NCBI GenBank assembly: GCA_017436675.1
Contig: JAFSCS010000014.1
Coordinates: forward strand, 1 to 64,000
Reading direction: 5' to 3'
Source: Clostridia bacterium
GTDB lineage: Bacteria; Bacillota; Clostridia; Oscillospirales; CAG-382
DNA: 64,000 nucleotides
Numbering within the stretch: the first letter of the stretch is position 1; every line of letters begins with the position of its first letter. This document shows, piece after piece, positions 25,121 to 34,843 of this stretch. The position numbers and the translations under genes are program-made. The notes below the pieces were generated by a model. The model was given only the letters and a program-made list of their open reading frames with translations. It was not told the origin of the DNA and ran no database searches.

Positions 25121-26351
25121 AATGACCATGCGTCAATTCGCAATGTCGGTGATAGCTCTTTTGATAATAGCATACATCATCCTTCAGTTCGTCCTGTCAG
25201 TTGGTGATATTGTCACGACACAGGTAGCCGAATACGTTGAGATAGCCGACCTTGTTCCGCTTGAAGCGGCAATATTTCGCGATGAAACGGTAGTATATAA
25301 CAATACGAACGGAACCGTCTGCTATCTTGTTGACGACGGAGAGAAGGTCGGTGCACACCAAGCGGTCGTCGATATATACGACGTTGCGGACGATGCAGGC
25401 ATCCAAACGCGAATAAAAGCACTTCGCGATAAAATAGAAATATTGACGAAATCATCCGCCGCGGCATCAACGAGCGACTTGAAATTTCTCGATTCGGGCA
25501 TCTCGGCGATGATAATGGAATGCGTCAGAAATACCGACGACGGAGTTATCTCTTCAACGCTGCGAAAAAAAGATGAGATATTGATCTATATGAATCGCCG
25601 AATGGCTGTATTGAAGCTCGTCGAGGGCTTTGATAAGCAGATAGTTGCGATGAACAACGAAATATCCCGTCTCGAATCGGGAATAAAAGGGACGAAAAAT
25701 ACTATCCGCTCGAACGAGGCGTCAAACTTCGTCTATAACGTCGACGGATATGAAAACGTGTTCAGCATCGATAAGCTCGAAGGGCTCACGATAAGATCGT
25801 TTGACGAGCTGCTGAAAACGGAATACGATAACGATATCCTGAACCGCGGCATCGGAAAATTCTATAACGACTCGACGTGGTATTCCGTCATCCGCGTGAC
25901 AAAGCGTATGGCGAACGATTTCGTGCTCGGCGAAGCGTATGATATCGTCTTTCCGTATTCGCTCGATACAGAGCTTGAGATGAAGCTTGAGAAAAAGATC
26001 ACCCAAACGGATAGCGACGACGCTCTTTTGGTATTCTCGTCGAGAACCAATTACCCCGATTTCAGCTTCTTGCGTTATCAGCCCGTTGAGCTGAAACATA
26101 AGACCTATAAAGGACTCAGCGTCCCGAAGGCGGCAATACGTGTCAAGGACGGCAAGGAGGGCGTATACGTCCTCGACGGAAACGTCGTAAAATTCAAGGA
26201 AGTCGAGATATTGTTCGAGCAAACGGGAAAATACGTCTGCAAATTGCCCGACGATTATAACGTCGCTTATATCGACGAGGAGAAGCTCTCGCTCTATGAT
26301 ATAATCATCGTCGAGGGTAACCAGATCTACGAGGGAAGGGTGCTAAGCTGA
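25104..26351 (+). CDS. HlyD-like membrane-anchored protein of the sepF cluster
   Basis: 415 residues. One membrane helix near residues 13-35, then an extracytoplasmic part with half-lipoyl motifs (TVCYLVDDGEKVGAHQAV) and a helical hairpin (about 110-210). A beta-barrel-like region follows. The plan is that of HlyD/RND adaptor proteins, and a protein of this kind often precedes yggS-sepF in Clostridia. No efflux pump is adjacent, so a role in envelope or division is an inference. The ATG at 25104 overlaps miaA by 17 nt; an ATG at 25122 with AAGG upstream would abut it instead. It overlaps yggS by one base. Confidence 0.7.
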   Translation: MNLRLKMTMRQFAMSVIALLIIAYIILQFVLSVGDIVTTQVAEYVEIADLVPLEAAIFRDETVVYNNTNGTVCYLVDDGEKVGAHQAVVDIYDVADDAGIQTRIKALRDKIEILTKSSAAASTSDLKFLDSGISAMIMECVRNTDDGVISSTLRKKDEILIYMNRRMAVLKLVEGFDKQIVAMNNEISRLESGIKGTKNTIRSNEASNFVYNVDGYENVFSIDKLEGLTIRSFDELLKTEYDNDILNRGIGKFYNDSTWYSVIRVTKRMANDFVLGEAYDIVFPYSLDTELEMKLEKKITQTDSDDALLVFSSRTNYPDFSFLRYQPVELKHKTYKGLSVPKAAIRVKDGKEGVYVLDGNVVKFKEVEILFEQTGKYVCKLPDDYNVAYIDEEKLSLYDIIIVEGNQIYEGRVLS

Positions 26352-27040
26352 TGACGGAGCTTGAAAGAACGGAAATAAAGGAAAACCTCGATCGCATCTT
26401 TAATGCGGTGAAGGATAAAAACGTGACCGTCGTCGCCGCCACGAAAACGGTCGACGTAGAGCGGATCAACTACGCGATAGAATGCGGACTTAGAGACGTC
26501 GGAGAAAACCGTGTCGGCGAGCTGCTCGAAAAGTATGAGCATTACGATAAACGAGCGAGAGTGCATTTTATCGGTCAGCTCCAACGGAATAAGGTCAAGT
26601 ATATCATCGATAAGGTGTGCTTGATACATTCGGTCGACAGCATCCCGCTTGCCGACGAGATCGAGAAGCAGGCGCGAAAGCACGGCATCGTGATGGACGT
26701 TTTGGTCGAGGTCAACATCGGAAGAGAGGCGTCAAAGGGCGGAGTAATGCCCGAGGATCTCGACGAGATCTTGGACCATATTCGCTCCTTGGAGCACGTA
26801 AAAGTGCGCGGATTGATGACTATCGGCCCAAAAATTGAAAATGTTGAAAATAAATCTCACTTTTTTTCAAAAATGAGTGAAATTTTTATTGACATATCGA
26901 CCAAAAATGTAGATAATAGTAATATGGATATACTGTCGATGGGTATGTCCGCGGATTACCTCGAAGCCGTCGAGTGCGGAGCGACGATGATCCGTCCCGG
27001 AACAGCTTTGTTCGGGAAAAGAAATTATGATATCAAATAA
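26351..27040 (+). CDS. PLP homeostasis protein, YggS family
   Basis: 229 residues, alanine racemase-like barrel that binds PLP. The PLP lysine is in VVAATKTV. Conserved GENRVGELLEKY, HFIGQLQRNKVKYI and the closing MGMSADYLEAVECGATMIRPG are all present. It has no enzyme activity in known members and keeps B6 vitamers in balance. Position before sepF is conserved across Firmicutes. Confidence 0.94.
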   Translation: MTELERTEIKENLDRIFNAVKDKNVTVVAATKTVDVERINYAIECGLRDVGENRVGELLEKYEHYDKRARVHFIGQLQRNKVKYIIDKVCLIHSVDSIPLADEIEKQARKHGIVMDVLVEVNIGREASKGGVMPEDLDEILDHIRSLEHVKVRGLMTIGPKIENVENKSHFFSKMSEIFIDISTKNVDNSNMDILSMGMSADYLEAVECGATMIRPGTALFGKRNYDIK

Positions 27041-27067
27041 TAAATAATAAAAACGGAGGATAAAATA

Positions 27068-27520
27068 ATGGGAGTGTTCAAGAGATTTTTCAAAGAGTTT
27101 ACTGAAGACCAAGATGAGTATGTAGACGATTACGAAAACGAGATCGATGAAGAAGAGGAAGAAGAGATTCGCCGTGTTGAGCCGCAGGAGAAGCCTGCAC
27201 AAGCACAACGCAGCAGCGTTTCAATGAGCTCTTCCGCTTTGGAAATGAAGGTCGTTAAGCCTGTAAAATATGAAGAGGTTACTCAGATCGCAGAATACCT
27301 TCTCCAACGTCACACAGTAGTACTTAATCTCGAAGATACCAACAAGGATACGATAAAGCGTATTATCGATTTCCTTTCCGGCGTAGTATTCGCGATCAGA
27401 GGCGATATTAAGAGAGTTGCAAACTCGACCTATATCGTAACACCGAGCGGAGTAAACGTGTCGGGTGATCAGATGGCAGAAACAGTGGAAAAGACCACAA
27501 ATGCAAAAGAGCTTTTCTGA
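27068..27520 (+). CDS. sepF: cell division protein SepF
   Basis: 150 residues. The N-terminal amphipathic helix (MGVFKRFFKEF) anchors it to the membrane; an acidic linker (residues 18-45) follows. The C-terminal SepF domain carries RHTVVLNLE and IDFLSGVVFAIRGDIKRVANSTYIVTP. It tethers FtsZ and shapes the septum. GGAGG precedes the ATG. A terminator follows the gene. Confidence 0.95.
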   Translation: MGVFKRFFKEFTEDQDEYVDDYENEIDEEEEEEIRRVEPQEKPAQAQRSSVSMSSSALEMKVVKPVKYEEVTQIAEYLLQRHTVVLNLEDTNKDTIKRIIDFLSGVVFAIRGDIKRVANSTYIVTPSGVNVSGDQMAETVEKTTNAKELF

Positions 27521-27541
27521 TCGAATAGATTTGAGCTTTAG

Positions 27542-27591
27542 CCGAAAGAGTGTTTTCACAGGGATGACCCTGTGAAAACGCTTCGGTTTTT
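27542..27591 (+). terminator. terminator after sepF
   Basis: GTTTTCACAGGG and CCCTGTGAAAAC pair around ATGA, extended by CCGAA/TTCGG, then TTTTT (27587-27591). It lies inside the division cluster and would lower expression of the distal genes. Confidence 0.85.
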
Positions 27592-27627
27592 GCACATTAA
27601 TACCCAAATACCAAGGATAAATCAGGA

Positions 27628-27903
27628 ATGGAAGTAATAGTATATATTTTTGCAAAAACAGTTTCGTTTTTTCTGTTTGCCGTGACGATCTGTATGTTCG
27701 GCAGAGCGATAAGAAGCTGGTTTTCAGGCGACGAGACAAGCATCGACAGATTTCTGTTCACAATGACGGAGCCGTTTGTGATGCCGTTTCGTAAGATGCT
27801 CGAAAGAAGCGAGCTTGCCGCATCGTCACCGATCGACATAGCGTTCTTTATGGCTATGATGGTCGTGTATCTGGCGTTCAGTATTTTGAATATAATCGTA
27901 TAA
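27628..27903 (+). CDS. YggT family membrane protein
   Basis: 91 residues, two membrane helices (about 3-25 and 67-90) joined by a loop with DRFLFTMTEPFVMPFRKM, the YggT motif. Usually found between sepF and divIVA; thought to assist division or osmotic tolerance. Its context here is the standard one. Confidence 0.88.
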   Translation: MEVIVYIFAKTVSFFLFAVTICMFGRAIRSWFSGDETSIDRFLFTMTEPFVMPFRKMLERSELAASSPIDIAFFMAMMVVYLAFSILNIIV

Positions 27904-27946
27904 CACGAAAAATAAATTAAACACACGAAGAGAAAGGAAATGAAAA

Positions 27947-28639
27947 ATGCTTGCACCGCACGAATTGAAGAATAAACCCTTTTCAAAAAGCGTACGTGGA
28001 TATAACCCCGCCGAAGTAGACGAATATATCGAATTGCTTATTGAGAAGTATACAGAGCTGTATCGTGAAAATAATGAGCTGGAGCGTAAGCTCAAATCAG
28101 TCGGCTCAAAGCTTGACCAAATGCGCGACGAAGAGGAATCGATCCGTTCGACTCTCCTTAACGCTCAAAAAATGGCTGAAAAGATCGTTACCGATGCCAA
28201 CACAAGAGCAGATGCCATAACAGCATCAATAAAGGAGCGGTGCGACGGCATTATTGCAAAATTCCGTGCAGAGCTCAGCGAGGAGAAGGATGAGATGTGG
28301 GAGATACGTACCCGTATCCTCGACTTCAAAAAATCTCTCTTTGATGCATATCGTGAACACATAAAATCGCTCCAAGAGCTTTCCGTCAACGAGATCGAGG
28401 ACATCGTTTTGCCTGACGAGGATAAGATCGTTTCGGATATCATATCCGACGTCAAGGACGCAGTAATGATCGAAACTCAGACGATGCAGTTCGAGGAAAT
28501 TAAATATGAACCCGTAGTAGAGATGGATCAGCTGAAGGAAACGGCTTTAGAGGATGCTAACGACGCTCCTGCCGAGGAGATCGATTTCATCGAGCAGCTC
28601 GAAGCATCCGAAAGCGAGATAAAGGAAGAAAACGACTAA
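27947..28639 (+). CDS. divIVA: DivIVA domain protein
   Basis: 230 residues. The N-terminal membrane-binding motif FSKSVRGYNPAEVDEYIE is followed by two long coiled-coil stretches (about 22-75 and 85-160) and an acidic tail. DivIVA senses negative membrane curvature at septa and poles and recruits division or wall-synthesis factors. It lies before ileS, the usual order in Gram-positive bacteria. Confidence 0.93.
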   Translation: MLAPHELKNKPFSKSVRGYNPAEVDEYIELLIEKYTELYRENNELERKLKSVGSKLDQMRDEEESIRSTLLNAQKMAEKIVTDANTRADAITASIKERCDGIIAKFRAELSEEKDEMWEIRTRILDFKKSLFDAYREHIKSLQELSVNEIEDIVLPDEDKIVSDIISDVKDAVMIETQTMQFEEIKYEPVVEMDQLKETALEDANDAPAEEIDFIEQLEASESEIKEEND

Positions 28640-28721
28640 TGCCTTTACCGACGAAGGTGTTATAAAATAAAAGAAAATAAAACAAAAAAGAAAATTCTTG
28701 TCGGAGAAATGGAAAAAAATC

Positions 28722-31529
28722 ATGCCCGCGGATTATGCGAATACTTTGAACCTACCAACTACCGCGTTCCCGATGCGTGCTAATTTGCCGCAAAAAGAAC
28801 CCGAAACACAAAAATATTGGGAAGAGATAGACCTCTATAAATTGATGCAGGAGACGTCTGCCGAAAAGCCCGTCTTCTTGTTGCACGATGGCCCTCCCTT
28901 CTCCAACGGTAATATACATATGGGCCACGCGCTCAATAAGCTTTTGAAGGATTTCATCTTGAAGCACAGAGCGATGACAGGCTACAGAACACCGTTCACA
29001 CCGGGTTGGGATAACCACGGTATGCCGATCGAAAGTGCGATCATCAAAAAGAATAAGCTCAACAGAAAAAATATGTCCGTGTCCGAGTTCAGAAGTGCTT
29101 GTGAAGCGTTTGCGATGGACTTCGTTGATCTTCAAATGGCATCCTTCAAGCGTCTCGGCGTAACGGCAGATTGGGAAAATCCCTATCTCACAATGGCTCC
29201 TGAGTTTGAAGCTACCGAGGTCAAGGTCTTTGGCGAAATGTTCAAAAAAGGCTATATCTATAAAGGCTTGAAGCCTGTTTATTGGTGCGCCTCCGACGAG
29301 ACCGCTCTCGCAGAAGCGGAGATTGAATATAAAGACGATAAATGTACGTCTATCTACGTTAAGTTCAAGGTAAACGACGATAAGGGCGTGCTTGACGGCG
29401 TATGCGACAAGAATAATACATACTATATAATCTGGACGACAACGACTTGGACTCTCCCCGGAAACGTAGCCATCGCGCTCCATCCGAGAGAGGATTATGC
29501 AGTCGTAAAGGCAGGAAACGGCGAATGCTATATCGTGATGGAAGCCCTCGTTGAAAAAACGATGAAGGCAGGCGGAGTCGATGAATATGAGATCCTGAAG
29601 ACCTTCAAGGGTAGCGAGCTCGAGCTTATGACCGCCGCACATCCGTTCTTGGAGCGTGACAGCCTTGTCGTAAACGCAGATTACGTAACCGCAGAAAGCG
29701 GTACGGGATGCGTACATACCGCACCCGGCTTCGGTGTGGATGACTATTTCACGGGTATGAGATATAAAATGGATATCATCGTTCCCGTTGATGACAGAGG
29801 ATATCAGACCGAGCTTGCAGGAAAATTTGCAGGTCTCAGATATGACCAATCCAACGCGGCTATCCTCGAGGACTTGAAGGAAACGGGCGCATTGTTCGCT
29901 TCCGAGGAAATGGTCCACCAATATCCGCACTGCTGGAGATGTAAAAACCCGATAATCTTCCGCGCAACTCCTCAATGGTTCGTTTCCGTTGAAGCGTTCA
30001 AGGAAGATGCAGCAAAGGCTTGCGAGCCTGTAACTTGGCTTCCCAAATGGGGCGGCGACAGAATGGTGTCGATGCTCAAGGAAAGAAGCGACTGGTGTAT
30101 TTCCCGTCAACGTCATTGGGGACTTCCGATACCTGTCTTCTATTGTGAGGATTGCGGCGAGATCATCTGTAACGATGATACCATCGAGTCTGTTTCGACG
30201 GTTTTCGCCGAAAAAGGCTCTAACGCTTGGTTCGACCTCGACGAAAAGGATCTTCTCCCCGAAGGCTACGTTTGTCCGAAATGCGGAAAAACACACTTCA
30301 AAAAAGAGACCGATACACTCGACGGTTGGTTCGACAGCGGATCGACTCACATCGACGTGTTGAAAAATAATCCCGACCAGGCTTGGCCCGCTGACGTTTA
30401 TCTCGAAGGCGCTGACCAATACAGAGGCTGGTTCCAAAGCTCACTCTTGACCGCAGTAGGCGCACTCGGCGAGGGCGCACCCTATAAGGCAGTGCTCACA
30501 CACGGCTGGGTAGTTGACGGCGAGGGTAAAGCAATGCATAAATCCCTCGGAAATACGATCGCACCCGAGGAGATAATCAAAAAGTACGGCGCAGATATGC
30601 TTCGTCTTTGGGTAGCATCAAGTGACTACCACGTTGACGTAAGAGCGTCTGAATCAATATTCAAGCAGCTTTCCGAAAGCTACCGCAAGATCAGAAATAC
30701 ACTTCGTATCCTCCTTGCGAACCTCGGTGACGGAAACGACTTCGATCCGAATCGTGATATGGTCGCGCTTTCCGACCTCGAGCCTATCGATAAATGGATA
30801 CTCTCCCGCTTCAATAAACTCGCGAAGAGCGTTAATGAATCATACGAAGGATATTCCTTCCACGAGATCTATCACGATATCCATAACTTTTGCTCGATCG
30901 AGCTCTCGAAGCTCTATATCGATATCACAAAGGATAGACTCTATACGGCAAAGAGAAAATCCAAAGAACGTCTCAGCGCACAAACAGCCATCTATATCAT
31001 CGTAAAAGGACTCGTTAAGCTCCTTGCTCCGATATTGGCGTACACCTGCGAAGAAACGTGGCAATTCCTCAACCTGACCGACGGCGACGACAAGCGCAGC
31101 GTATTCCTCAATGATATGCCAAGCTATGACGAAAGCCTCAACTTTGAAGCAGAGGAAGAAAAATATGAAAAGCTCTTCAACGTGCGTGACGACGTAATGA
31201 AAGCACTCGAGCTTGCGAGAGCGGAAAAAACGATCGGAAAATCGCTCGATGCAAAGGTAGTTATCTACGGCGACGAAAAGAACGAAGCGATGAAGCTTTT
31301 CGAAGAAAATAAGGATATCCTTGAAACAATATTTATCGTGTCGAAGGTCGAATTGTCAAACGGCAGCGCACCCGAGACAGCGCACAGCGAAACAGAATGC
31401 GGTATCTCCGTTGAGGTAGCGGCCGCAGAAGGCGAGAAGTGCGTAAGATGCTGGATGTATACGACAGAAGGAGTAGCGGACGAGGACGGCCAAGTGCTTT
31501 GCCCGAAATGCCGCGAGGCTTTGAAATAA
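28722..31529 (+). CDS. ileS: isoleucyl-tRNA synthetase
   Basis: 935 residues, class Ia. HIGH-type motif PFSNGNIHMGHALNK, the KMSKS-type loop as AMHKSLGNTI, an editing domain with TAPGFGVDDY, and the C-terminal zinc site (CVRCWMYT...CPKCREAL). These features match bacterial IleRS. The ATG at 28722 matches the usual N-terminus (MPADYANTLNLP) and has GGA 8 nt upstream. A TTG at 28698 lacks a site. No T-box leader is seen: only 82 nt separate it from divIVA. The stop overlaps the lspA start by one base. Confidence 0.96.
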   Translation: MPADYANTLNLPTTAFPMRANLPQKEPETQKYWEEIDLYKLMQETSAEKPVFLLHDGPPFSNGNIHMGHALNKLLKDFILKHRAMTGYRTPFTPGWDNHGMPIESAIIKKNKLNRKNMSVSEFRSACEAFAMDFVDLQMASFKRLGVTADWENPYLTMAPEFEATEVKVFGEMFKKGYIYKGLKPVYWCASDETALAEAEIEYKDDKCTSIYVKFKVNDDKGVLDGVCDKNNTYYIIWTTTTWTLPGNVAIALHPREDYAVVKAGNGECYIVMEALVEKTMKAGGVDEYEILKTFKGSELELMTAAHPFLERDSLVVNADYVTAESGTGCVHTAPGFGVDDYFTGMRYKMDIIVPVDDRGYQTELAGKFAGLRYDQSNAAILEDLKETGALFASEEMVHQYPHCWRCKNPIIFRATPQWFVSVEAFKEDAAKACEPVTWLPKWGGDRMVSMLKERSDWCISRQRHWGLPIPVFYCEDCGEIICNDDTIESVSTVFAEKGSNAWFDLDEKDLLPEGYVCPKCGKTHFKKETDTLDGWFDSGSTHIDVLKNNPDQAWPADVYLEGADQYRGWFQSSLLTAVGALGEGAPYKAVLTHGWVVDGEGKAMHKSLGNTIAPEEIIKKYGADMLRLWVASSDYHVDVRASESIFKQLSESYRKIRNTLRILLANLGDGNDFDPNRDMVALSDLEPIDKWILSRFNKLAKSVNESYEGYSFHEIYHDIHNFCSIELSKLYIDITKDRLYTAKRKSKERLSAQTAIYIIVKGLVKLLAPILAYTCEETWQFLNLTDGDDKRSVFLNDMPSYDESLNFEAEEEKYEKLFNVRDDVMKALELARAEKTIGKSLDAKVVIYGDEKNEAMKLFEENKDILETIFIVSKVELSNGSAPETAHSETECGISVEVAAAEGEKCVRCWMYTTEGVADEDGQVLCPKCREALK

Positions 31530-32044
31530 TGATCCTATCCGTATGCTTGATCGTTGGCATCGTCTTGCTCGATCAGATAACAAAGTGGATCGTCGTTGAA
31601 ACGATACCGCTTCACGGACACGTTCCGTTTCTGGAGGGATTTGTTCGCTTCACCTACGTTCGAAACGAGGGCGCGGCGTTCGGAATGCTCTCCGATCAGA
31701 GATGGGTGTTCCTCGTGCTGAGCACGGTCGGAATAATCGGAATGTGTTACGTTTTGTATAAATATGGAAAAGAAAGCGCATTGATGCGATGGTCGATCTC
31801 CTTTATCGTCGGTGGCGGTATCGGAAATATGATCGACCGCCTCTTCCGCGTCGGCGAGGCAGGAGAACGGTTTGTCGTTGACTTCATCGATTTTCAATTT
31901 ATGGAGTTTGCGGTGTTCAACGTTGCCGATTCGTTTATATCGATCGGTGCAGTTATCTTCGTCTTGTACGTTATCAAGGATGAGATAGTCGCAACAATGA
32001 AGAAAAAAGGCGAAACGGATGAAAGTATTGCTTCCGATAACTGA
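31529..32044 (+). CDS. lspA: prolipoprotein signal peptidase II
   Basis: 171 residues, four membrane helices. The catalytic aspartates are in NMIDRLFR and FNVADSFI. It cleaves lipoprotein signals after lipidation, so it processes the three lipoproteins encoded in this window. Start codon is shared with the ileS stop (TAATG). It overlaps the following gene by 26 nt. Confidence 0.95.
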   Translation: MILSVCLIVGIVLLDQITKWIVVETIPLHGHVPFLEGFVRFTYVRNEGAAFGMLSDQRWVFLVLSTVGIIGMCYVLYKYGKESALMRWSISFIVGGGIGNMIDRLFRVGEAGERFVVDFIDFQFMEFAVFNVADSFISIGAVIFVLYVIKDEIVATMKKKGETDESIASDN

Positions 32045-32936
32045 TGAAAACGTCGGAAAACGCCTCGATGTGTATTTGAGCGAAGCGTTGGAGATGAGCA
32101 GAAGTGCCGCACAGTCGTTGGTGACGTGTGACAAAAACGGTACGGTTCTTTCAAAAAATTATAAATTGCGAAATGGCGACGAGCTGACCGTTGATATCCC
32201 CGAGCCGAAGCAGCTCGAGGCTGTCCCGCAGGATATCCCCGTTGATATCGTCTATGAGGACGAATGGCTGCTCGTTGTTGATAAACCGCAGGGTATGGTC
32301 GTACACCCCGCCGCAGGCAACGAGGACGGAACGCTTGTCAACGCGTTGCTCTATAAATGCGAAGGAAGGCTTTCGTCAATAAACGGAGTCATCCGTCCGG
32401 GGATCGTCCATCGTATCGATAAAGATACCTCGGGCTTGCTCATCGTCGCTAAATGTGACGAGTCGCATTCATCTCTCGCCGAGCAGATCGCCGAGCATAG
32501 CTTCACGAGGCGATATGAAACGATAGTCGTCGGCAACATCAAGGACGACACGGGAACGATAGATGCACCGATCGGACGCCATAAGACCGACCGAAAAAAG
32601 ATGTGTGTGAGATCCGATAATTCAAGAAACGCCGTGACACATTACCGTGTGATAGAACGCTATCGCGGATATACTCGTCTTGAGCTGACACTTGAAACGG
32701 GACGTACCCACCAGATAAGAGTGCATATGAAGCATATCGGTCACCCTGTAGTCGGCGACGCCGTCTATGGAAGCGAAAAAAATGAATTTGGTCTGAAGGG
32801 TCAGTGCCTGACAGCTAAATATATCAAGTTTGTCCATCCGATAACGAACGAAACGCTTGAGTTCGAGGCAAAAATGCCCGAATTCTTCACAAAAACGTTG
32901 GATAAGCTCGAAAAACAGTATAAAATAAAGACGTGA
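32019..32936 (+). CDS. RluA/RluD family rRNA pseudouridine synthase
   Basis: 305 residues: S4 RNA-binding domain (about 1-60) then the catalytic domain. The catalytic Asp is in HRIDKDTSGLLIVAK; GRTHQIRVHM and VVGDAVYG are conserved. It most likely modifies 23S rRNA as RluD does. The lspA-rluD coupling is usual in Firmicutes. Confidence 0.93.
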   Translation: MKVLLPITDENVGKRLDVYLSEALEMSRSAAQSLVTCDKNGTVLSKNYKLRNGDELTVDIPEPKQLEAVPQDIPVDIVYEDEWLLVVDKPQGMVVHPAAGNEDGTLVNALLYKCEGRLSSINGVIRPGIVHRIDKDTSGLLIVAKCDESHSSLAEQIAEHSFTRRYETIVVGNIKDDTGTIDAPIGRHKTDRKKMCVRSDNSRNAVTHYRVIERYRGYTRLELTLETGRTHQIRVHMKHIGHPVVGDAVYGSEKNEFGLKGQCLTAKYIKFVHPITNETLEFEAKMPEFFTKTLDKLEKQYKIKT

Positions 32937-32953
32937 GAGGGAACACTGTCAAA

Positions 32954-33781
32954 ATGGAACAGAACTTGCAAAAAAAGCTTGAAACAGCAGCCAATAACAT
33001 ACGTATATTATCAATAGAGGGCGTATATCACGCAAAATCGGGACACCCGGGCGGATCACTTTCCATCGCTGATATTATGGCATATCTCTATTTCTATAAG
33101 ATGAACCAATCGTCAAGCGATCCGAAGGACCCCGACAGAGACAGATTCGTTTTGTCGAAGGGACACGGTGCACCTGCACTCTACAGCGCTTTGGCACTCA
33201 ACGGATATTTTCCCATTGAAGATATGAAGCTTCTCAGAGAGAAAAACAGCTATCTCCAAGGTCACCCCGATATGAATAAAATAAACGGTGTTGATATGAC
33301 GACAGGCTCACTCGGTCAAGGCATCTCGGCAGCTTGCGGTATGGCACTCGCAGGAAAAACAAAGGGTAAGAGCTATAAGACCTACTGTGTCATCGGCGAC
33401 GGTGAAATGCAGGAGGGACAGGTTTGGGAGGCAGCGATGTTTGCCGCTCACTATAAGCTCGGCTCACTCACAGTCTTTGCAGATAATAACGACCTCCAGA
33501 TCGACGGTAACGTCAGAGACGTAATGAACGTTCATCCCATCGGCGAGAAGTTCAAGGCGTTCGGTTGGCACGTTATCGAGATCGACGGCCATGATTTCGA
33601 CGCTATCGATGCGGCAGTTACCGCAGCCGAAAAAGACGAACGTCCGACCGCTATCGTATGTAAGACGATAAAGGGTAAAGGCGTGTCCTATATGGAAAAC
33701 GAAGCAGGCTGGCACGGTAAAGCACCCGGAAAAGAGCTCTATGAACAAGCGATGCTTGAACTCGGTGAGTTGGTGCTCTAA
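32954..33781 (+). CDS. transketolase, N-terminal subunit
   Basis: 275 residues, the thiamine diphosphate-binding half of a split transketolase. It has the GHPGGSLSIADIMA opening, KGHGAPALYSAL, and the ThDP motif GDGEMQEGQVWEAAMFA...NN. The start at 32954 is taken at MEQNLQ; an in-frame GTG seven codons upstream overlaps the rluD stop. With the next gene it forms a heterotetramer that interconverts pentose and hexose phosphates. Confidence 0.93.
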   Translation: MEQNLQKKLETAANNIRILSIEGVYHAKSGHPGGSLSIADIMAYLYFYKMNQSSSDPKDPDRDRFVLSKGHGAPALYSALALNGYFPIEDMKLLREKNSYLQGHPDMNKINGVDMTTGSLGQGISAACGMALAGKTKGKSYKTYCVIGDGEMQEGQVWEAAMFAAHYKLGSLTVFADNNDLQIDGNVRDVMNVHPIGEKFKAFGWHVIEIDGHDFDAIDAAVTAAEKDERPTAIVCKTIKGKGVSYMENEAGWHGKAPGKELYEQAMLELGELVL

Positions 33782-33805
33782 TAGTTGAAAGGCAGGGAAA
33801 AAGAA

Positions 33806-34741
33806 ATGGCTGAAAAGAAAGCAACAAGAATGGGCTACGGCGAGGCACTCGCTGACCTTGGAAGTAAATATGACTTTTTTGTAATGGATGCGGACCTCTC
33901 GAAATCGACGATGACCGACTTGTTCAGACAAAAGCATCCCGATAGATTTTTCAACAGCGGTATTGCGGAAGCAAATATGATGTCCGTAGCGGCAGGTATG
34001 GCTTCAACGGGAACACCCGTCTTCGTGTCTTCGTTTGCAATGTTCGTTTGTGAACGTGCATTCGAGCAGATCAGAAACTCCGTTGCATATCCTCACCTCA
34101 ACGTGAAGATCGGCGCGTCCCACGCAGGCATCACAGTCGGCGAAGACGGTGCAACACACCAATGTAACGAGGATATCGCACTTATACGTTCGCTCCCGGG
34201 CGTAACGATAATCAACCCCGCTGATGCCGTAGAGGCATATGCGGCTGTTGAAGCAGCATTGAAGATCGACGGTCCCGTGTATCTTCGCCTCGGCAGATAT
34301 GCTGTTCCGACGGTATTTGATAAAGAGACCTATGAATTCCGTCCCGGCGAAGCAGTAGTGCTCGAGGATGGAAGCGACGTAGCTATTATGGCAACGGGAA
34401 TTATGGTTGCTGAAGCGCTTGAGGCAAGAAGGCTCTTGAAGGAAGAGGGCATCGATGCCGCAGTTATCAACGTTCATACCATTAAACCGCTTGACAAGGA
34501 TACGATAGTAAAGTATGCCGAAAAATGCAAGTACGTCGTTACCGCAGAGGAGCATTCGATAATCGGCGGTCTCGGAAGTGCAGTGTGTGAAGCAGTTGCA
34601 GAGTCTTGCGATGCAAGAGTGCTTCGCATCGGTATCAACGACGAGTTCGGTCATAGCGGTCCTGCAGGTGAGCTCATCAACCAATTTGAGCTTAACGGTG
34701 CCGCAGTAGCCGAAAAGATCAAAAAGTTCTTGGGAAAATAA
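33806..34741 (+). CDS. transketolase, C-terminal subunit
   Basis: 311 residues, the pyrimidine-binding and C-terminal domains of the split enzyme. DADLSKST, FFNSGIAEANMMSVAAG (catalytic Glu), and the C-terminal transketolase domain with TAEEHSIIGGLG are seen. AGGGA lies 8 nt before the ATG at 33806; a TTG seven codons earlier is less likely. It lies 24 nt after the N subunit. The pentose-phosphate role may link to the deoxyribose phosphate made by DeoC at 41 kb. Confidence 0.93.
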   Translation: MAEKKATRMGYGEALADLGSKYDFFVMDADLSKSTMTDLFRQKHPDRFFNSGIAEANMMSVAAGMASTGTPVFVSSFAMFVCERAFEQIRNSVAYPHLNVKIGASHAGITVGEDGATHQCNEDIALIRSLPGVTIINPADAVEAYAAVEAALKIDGPVYLRLGRYAVPTVFDKETYEFRPGEAVVLEDGSDVAIMATGIMVAEALEARRLLKEEGIDAAVINVHTIKPLDKDTIVKYAEKCKYVVTAEEHSIIGGLGSAVCEAVAESCDARVLRIGINDEFGHSGPAGELINQFELNGAAVAEKIKKFLGK

Positions 34742-34764
34742 TAAATTTAGAATATATTTTTTTA

Positions 34765-34799
34765 CGGTCAGCGGACTGAATACGTCCGTTGACCGTTTC
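34765..34799 (+). terminator. hairpin after the transketolase genes
   Basis: ACGGTCAGCGGAC and GTCCGTTGACCGT pair with one wobble around TGAATAC. The T tail is short (TTTCG), so termination may be weak. Confidence 0.5.
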
Positions 34800-34843
34800 G
34801 TGCCGAATAAAAGCAACTCGCATCGGCGCGGGAAAGGGTTATT

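Noticed and set aside
28698-28721. TTG start of ileS
   Set aside because: No ribosome site before it, and the family begins at the ATG at 28722.
28640-28721. T-box before ileS
   Set aside because: The 82-nt gap is too short and has no GGTGGNACCGCG motif.
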